Shown piece by piece: positions 61,626 through 64,000 of a stretch of DNA of 64,000 bases. Position numbers and translations under genes: made by a program. The stretch is from Afipia sp049747295 (GTDB taxonomy: Bacteria > Pseudomonadota > Alphaproteobacteria > Rhizobiales > Xanthobacteraceae), in the NCBI RefSeq assembly GCF_049747295.1, contig NZ_JBMHJM010000001.1, positions 248,001 to 312,000 of the forward strand. Reading direction: 5' to 3'. The notes under the pieces are model-generated. The model was not told where the DNA came from. It saw only the letters and a list, made by a program, of their open reading frames with translations, and made no database searches. Positions within the stretch are counted from its first letter, which is position 1. Every line of letters begins with the position of its first letter.

Positions 61626-62605
61626 TGAAAGCCGCGTCGGCCTCCCAACTTGCTGACGATATCCGGCGTGGCGACCGCGCAGCGCTGGCCCGTGCCATCA
61701 CCTTGGTGGAAAGCCGCCGCGCCGATCATCAGGCGCAGGCGCGCGACCTGGTGCAGGCGCTCTTGCCGCAGACCGGCAAGGCAGTTCGGGTCGGCATTAC
61801 CGGATCGCCCGGGGTCGGGAAGTCGACAACGATCGATGCGCTGGGAATGGCGTTGATCGCCAAGGGCCACAAGGTCGCGGTGCTGGCGGTTGATCCGTCT
61901 TCGGCGCGCACCGGCGGCTCGATCCTCGGTGACAAGACCCGCATGGCCCGGCTCTCCGCCGAAGACAACGCCTTCATCCGGCCTTCGCCGTCGTCCGGCA
62001 CGCTCGGCGGCGTAGCGGCGAAAACCCGCGAGGCGATGCTCCTGTGCGAAGCTGCCGGCTTCGACGTGATGCTCGTGGAAACGGTGGGCATCGGACAGTC
62101 TGAGACCGCCGTTTGCGATATGACCGATTTTTTCCTGGCCTTGATGCTGCCCGGTGCCGGCGACGAACTTCAAGGCATCAAGAAAGGCCTGGTCGAACTG
62201 GCCGACATGATCGCCGTTAACAAGGCCGACGGTGACAACCTCAAGCGGGCGCGAACCGCCGCCTCGGAATACAAGGCGGCGCTGCACATCCTGGCGCCGC
62301 GATCCGAACACTGGTTTCCCCCGGTCGTCACCTACTCTGCGCTGACCGGCGACGGCATCGACGCGCTGTGGGACAAGGTGCTTGCCCACCGCACTGCCAT
62401 GCAGGCGTCCGGCGATTTCGAGGCACGCCGTCGCGACCAGCAGGTGAAATGGATGTGGGCGATGCTGGAAGACCGGTTGAAGGCCCGTCTGCGCTCCGAT
62501 CCCTCCGTCCGCAGCAAGGTCAAGCAAGCCGAGGCTGCTGTTGCCGACGGCCGCATGACGCCTGCCGTCGGCGCGGATACCGTCGTAGCGCTGCTGGAGC
62601 GATGA
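61622..62605 (+). CDS. meaB: Methylmalonyl-CoA mutase-associated GTPase MeaB
   Basis: 327 residues. P-loop GITGSPGVGKSTTIDALGMA, switch region VDPSSARTGGSILGDKTRM, Walker B-like LVETVGIGQSETAVCDMTDF and base specificity NKADGDN. It loads and protects the B12 cofactor of the mutase as a GTP-dependent chaperone. ATG 61622 overlaps the previous stop; the next gene overlaps its stop in turn. Confidence 0.96.
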   Translation: MMKAASASQLADDIRRGDRAALARAITLVESRRADHQAQARDLVQALLPQTGKAVRVGITGSPGVGKSTTIDALGMALIAKGHKVAVLAVDPSSARTGGSILGDKTRMARLSAEDNAFIRPSPSSGTLGGVAAKTREAMLLCEAAGFDVMLVETVGIGQSETAVCDMTDFFLALMLPGAGDELQGIKKGLVELADMIAVNKADGDNLKRARTAASEYKAALHILAPRSEHWFPPVVTYSALTGDGIDALWDKVLAHRTAMQASGDFEARRRDQQVKWMWAMLEDRLKARLRSDPSVRSKVKQAEAAVADGRMTPAVGADTVVALLER

Positions 62606-63264
62606 TGGGCGACAAAGTCCGCATCCTCATCACCGGCTTTCGGCCCTTTCCGGGCGCCCCCTACAATCCGACAGAGAAACTGGTTGACCGGTTGATGCGG
62701 TTACGCCGGCCAGCCTTCGACAATATTGAATGCATCGGCCACGTTTTCCCCGTGACTTATGGCGCGGTCGACCGCCAGTTGCCCGCGCTGATCGAGCGTC
62801 ATCGCCCTCATGCCCTGCTCATGTTTGGCTTGGCGTCGCGAACACCGCATATGCGCGTCGAGACCCGCGCGCGCAACACGGTCACCCAGATCTGGCCGGA
62901 TGCCGAGCATACGCGGGTCCAGGGCCGGGCGATTGTTGGCGGTACAAGCGATGCGACACGCCGTTTCGGGCCGCATACGACACGCCTTCTGCGGGTGGCT
63001 GAGGACACAGGCGTTGCCGTCAAAAGCTCGCTCAGCGCCGGCTATTATCTCTGCAACTATCTCAGCTGGCGCGCCATCGAAGCCACAAAGGCAGAGAAAG
63101 GTCCTCGTCTGGCCGCGTTCATCCACGTGCCGCTGGTTCCGCGTGGCATCGTCTCCAGACGCGCATCACCACGCCGACGCGTCACATTCGAAGAAATGGT
63201 CGATGCCGGCGAGGCCATGCTCATGGAAATGGCACGGTTAGCGCGCGGCTACGCAAACAACTGA
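62602..63264 (+). CDS. Pyroglutamyl-peptidase I family (C15) cysteine peptidase
   Basis: 220 residues from ATG 62602 (or ATG 62605). C15 residues are in place: Glu87 in GLASRTPHMRVETRARN, Cys151 in SLSAGYYLCNYLSW and His175 in AAFIHVPLVP. The start ILITGFRPFPGAPYNPTEKL is also typical. The enzyme removes N-terminal pyroglutamate from peptides. Its place at the end of the mutase operon is unusual and coupling to meaB is by overlap. Confidence 0.9.
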   Translation: MMGDKVRILITGFRPFPGAPYNPTEKLVDRLMRLRRPAFDNIECIGHVFPVTYGAVDRQLPALIERHRPHALLMFGLASRTPHMRVETRARNTVTQIWPDAEHTRVQGRAIVGGTSDATRRFGPHTTRLLRVAEDTGVAVKSSLSAGYYLCNYLSWRAIEATKAEKGPRLAAFIHVPLVPRGIVSRRASPRRRVTFEEMVDAGEAMLMEMARLARGYANN

Positions 63265-63373
63265 AATATGAAGCTATCTGGCCAATTTTCGTCTGGCTGC
63301 CATACGCGAAGATGAGTTGTGCGCCGCAGCATTCGCGGCCTACACATAAGCTCAGCTTCGCGAGTCCTCCTTC

Positions 63374-64000
63374 ATGACCGATACCAGTGCTAACGGATGG
63401 GTGTCATCAGCCCACCGCCCGATGGGGTTTCCCGAATTCGTCGCCATCGTCGCGGCCATCATGGCGCTGAATCCGCTCGCGATGGATCTGATGCTTCCGG
63501 CGCTGCCAGATGTCGGCTCGACCTTCCACATCAGCAATGCGAACAGGCTTCAGACGGTCCTTTCGGTCTTCTTAACCGGCTTCGGTGCCGGTCAGTTTGT
63601 CATGGGGCCCCTCTCCGACCGTTTCGGCCGGCGGCCAATCCTGCTGCTTGGAATGCTCATCTACGGCGCCGCCGGCATCCTCGCGATCGTCGCGCCATCG
63701 TTTGAGGTGTTGCTCCTTGCACGCGCGCTGCAGGGGCTTGGGACGTCGGCGACCCGCGTGATTGCCACGTCCGTGGTTCGCGACTGCTATACCGGCCGCC
63801 GCATGGCGAGCGTCATGTCGCTCGCGATGATGATCTTCATTGCTGTTCCAGTCATCGCGCCTTCTTTCGGACAGGCGATTATGCTTGCCACGCAGTGGCG
63901 CGGCATTTTCGTCGTGCTCCTGATCTATGGCGTGTTCGCATTGACCTGGAGCGTGCTGAGGCTGCCCGAGACCTTGCCTGTGACTGAGCGCAAATCCCTC
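63374..64000 (+). CDS. MFS transporter, Bcr/CflA-type drug exporter, C-terminus outside window
   Basis: 209 residues up to the right edge. ATG 63374. The first helices with PLAMDLMLPALPDVGSTFHI, FLTGFGAGQFVMGPLSDRFG followed by RRPILLLG (motif A) and ARALQGLGTSATRVIATSVV are typical of the Bcr/CflA (DHA1) group. It is separated from the previous operon by 109 bp, which hold its promoter. Substrate unknown. Confidence 0.88.
   Translation, partial: MTDTSANGWVSSAHRPMGFPEFVAIVAAIMALNPLAMDLMLPALPDVGSTFHISNANRLQTVLSVFLTGFGAGQFVMGPLSDRFGRRPILLLGMLIYGAAGILAIVAPSFEVLLLARALQGLGTSATRVIATSVVRDCYTGRRMASVMSLAMMIFIAVPVIAPSFGQAIMLATQWRGIFVVLLIYGVFALTWSVLRLPETLPVTERKSL

Overview
The window is one contiguous, GC-rich alphaproteobacterial chromosome segment, most likely from the Bradyrhizobium/Rhodopseudomonas/Afipia group. 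This rests on the cycHJKL (ccmIEFH)-degP-response regulator-histidine kinase-glnE gene order, on PleC/DivJ-type kinases, MucR, DUF2336, DUF1491 and DUF5330 proteins, a CtrA-type TTAA-N7-TTAA site, and a B12-dependent methylmalonyl-CoA mutase operon. No rRNA, tRNA, prophage, transposase or CRISPR array was seen. Both edges cut through MFS transporter genes.

Layout. 1-7.5 kb: a truncated DHA2 drug exporter, a TPR-methyltransferase fusion, a DUF1537 sugar-acid kinase, a quinone oxidoreductase and a cation-diffusion-facilitator metal exporter. 7.7-21.4 kb: a PAS histidine kinase converging on a long minus-strand block (ccmI, ccmE, ccmF, ccmH, degP, response regulator, kinase, glnE) that joins cytochrome c maturation, periplasmic protein quality control, an envelope two-component system and nitrogen control. 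21.5-25.2 kb: a conserved unknown and a FeuP/FeuQ (PhoP/PhoQ)-like pair. 25.4-30.9 kb: the most accessory-looking part, with a secreted trypsin-like protease, a 54-residue membrane peptide, an orphan receiver, three small unknown proteins, an AT-rich spacer, a RES-Xre toxin-antitoxin module with a structured promoter, and a second DHA2 exporter. 31-38 kb: YcgN, PBP1A, split DUF1214/DUF1254 proteins, DCC thiol oxidoreductase, a saccharopine-dehydrogenase-like/DUF4166 protein and TerC. 38.4-46 kb: unknowns, DUF2336, DUF1491, a peptidoglycan-binding protein, a DivJ-like kinase, DUF5330, SufE and MucR. 46.3-54.4 kb: a two-TM unknown, a family-39-like glycosyltransferase, a class II aldolase, an M20 dipeptidase, a HerA-like ATPase and DUF4332. 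54.5-63.3 kb: folP-folB-folK, then the overlapping mutA-TM protein-mutB-DUF3298-meaB-pcp cluster. 63.4 kb to the end: a Bcr/CflA-type exporter.

The least explained element is a family of short palindromic repeats with ends of the type CTAGTGTCCCGAATCCGAAG. There are five copies (two as adjacent doublets) plus one half copy, all intergenic, and they supply or touch the stop codons of ccmH, the DUF2336 gene and the 46.3 kb gene. The most promising small system is the RES-Xre module, whose promoter is bracketed by two ACTGCAG-centred inverted boxes with a third palindrome in the spacer. Nothing here can be called a new defence or biosynthetic system with confidence. All functional calls were made by reading the sequence without database searches.
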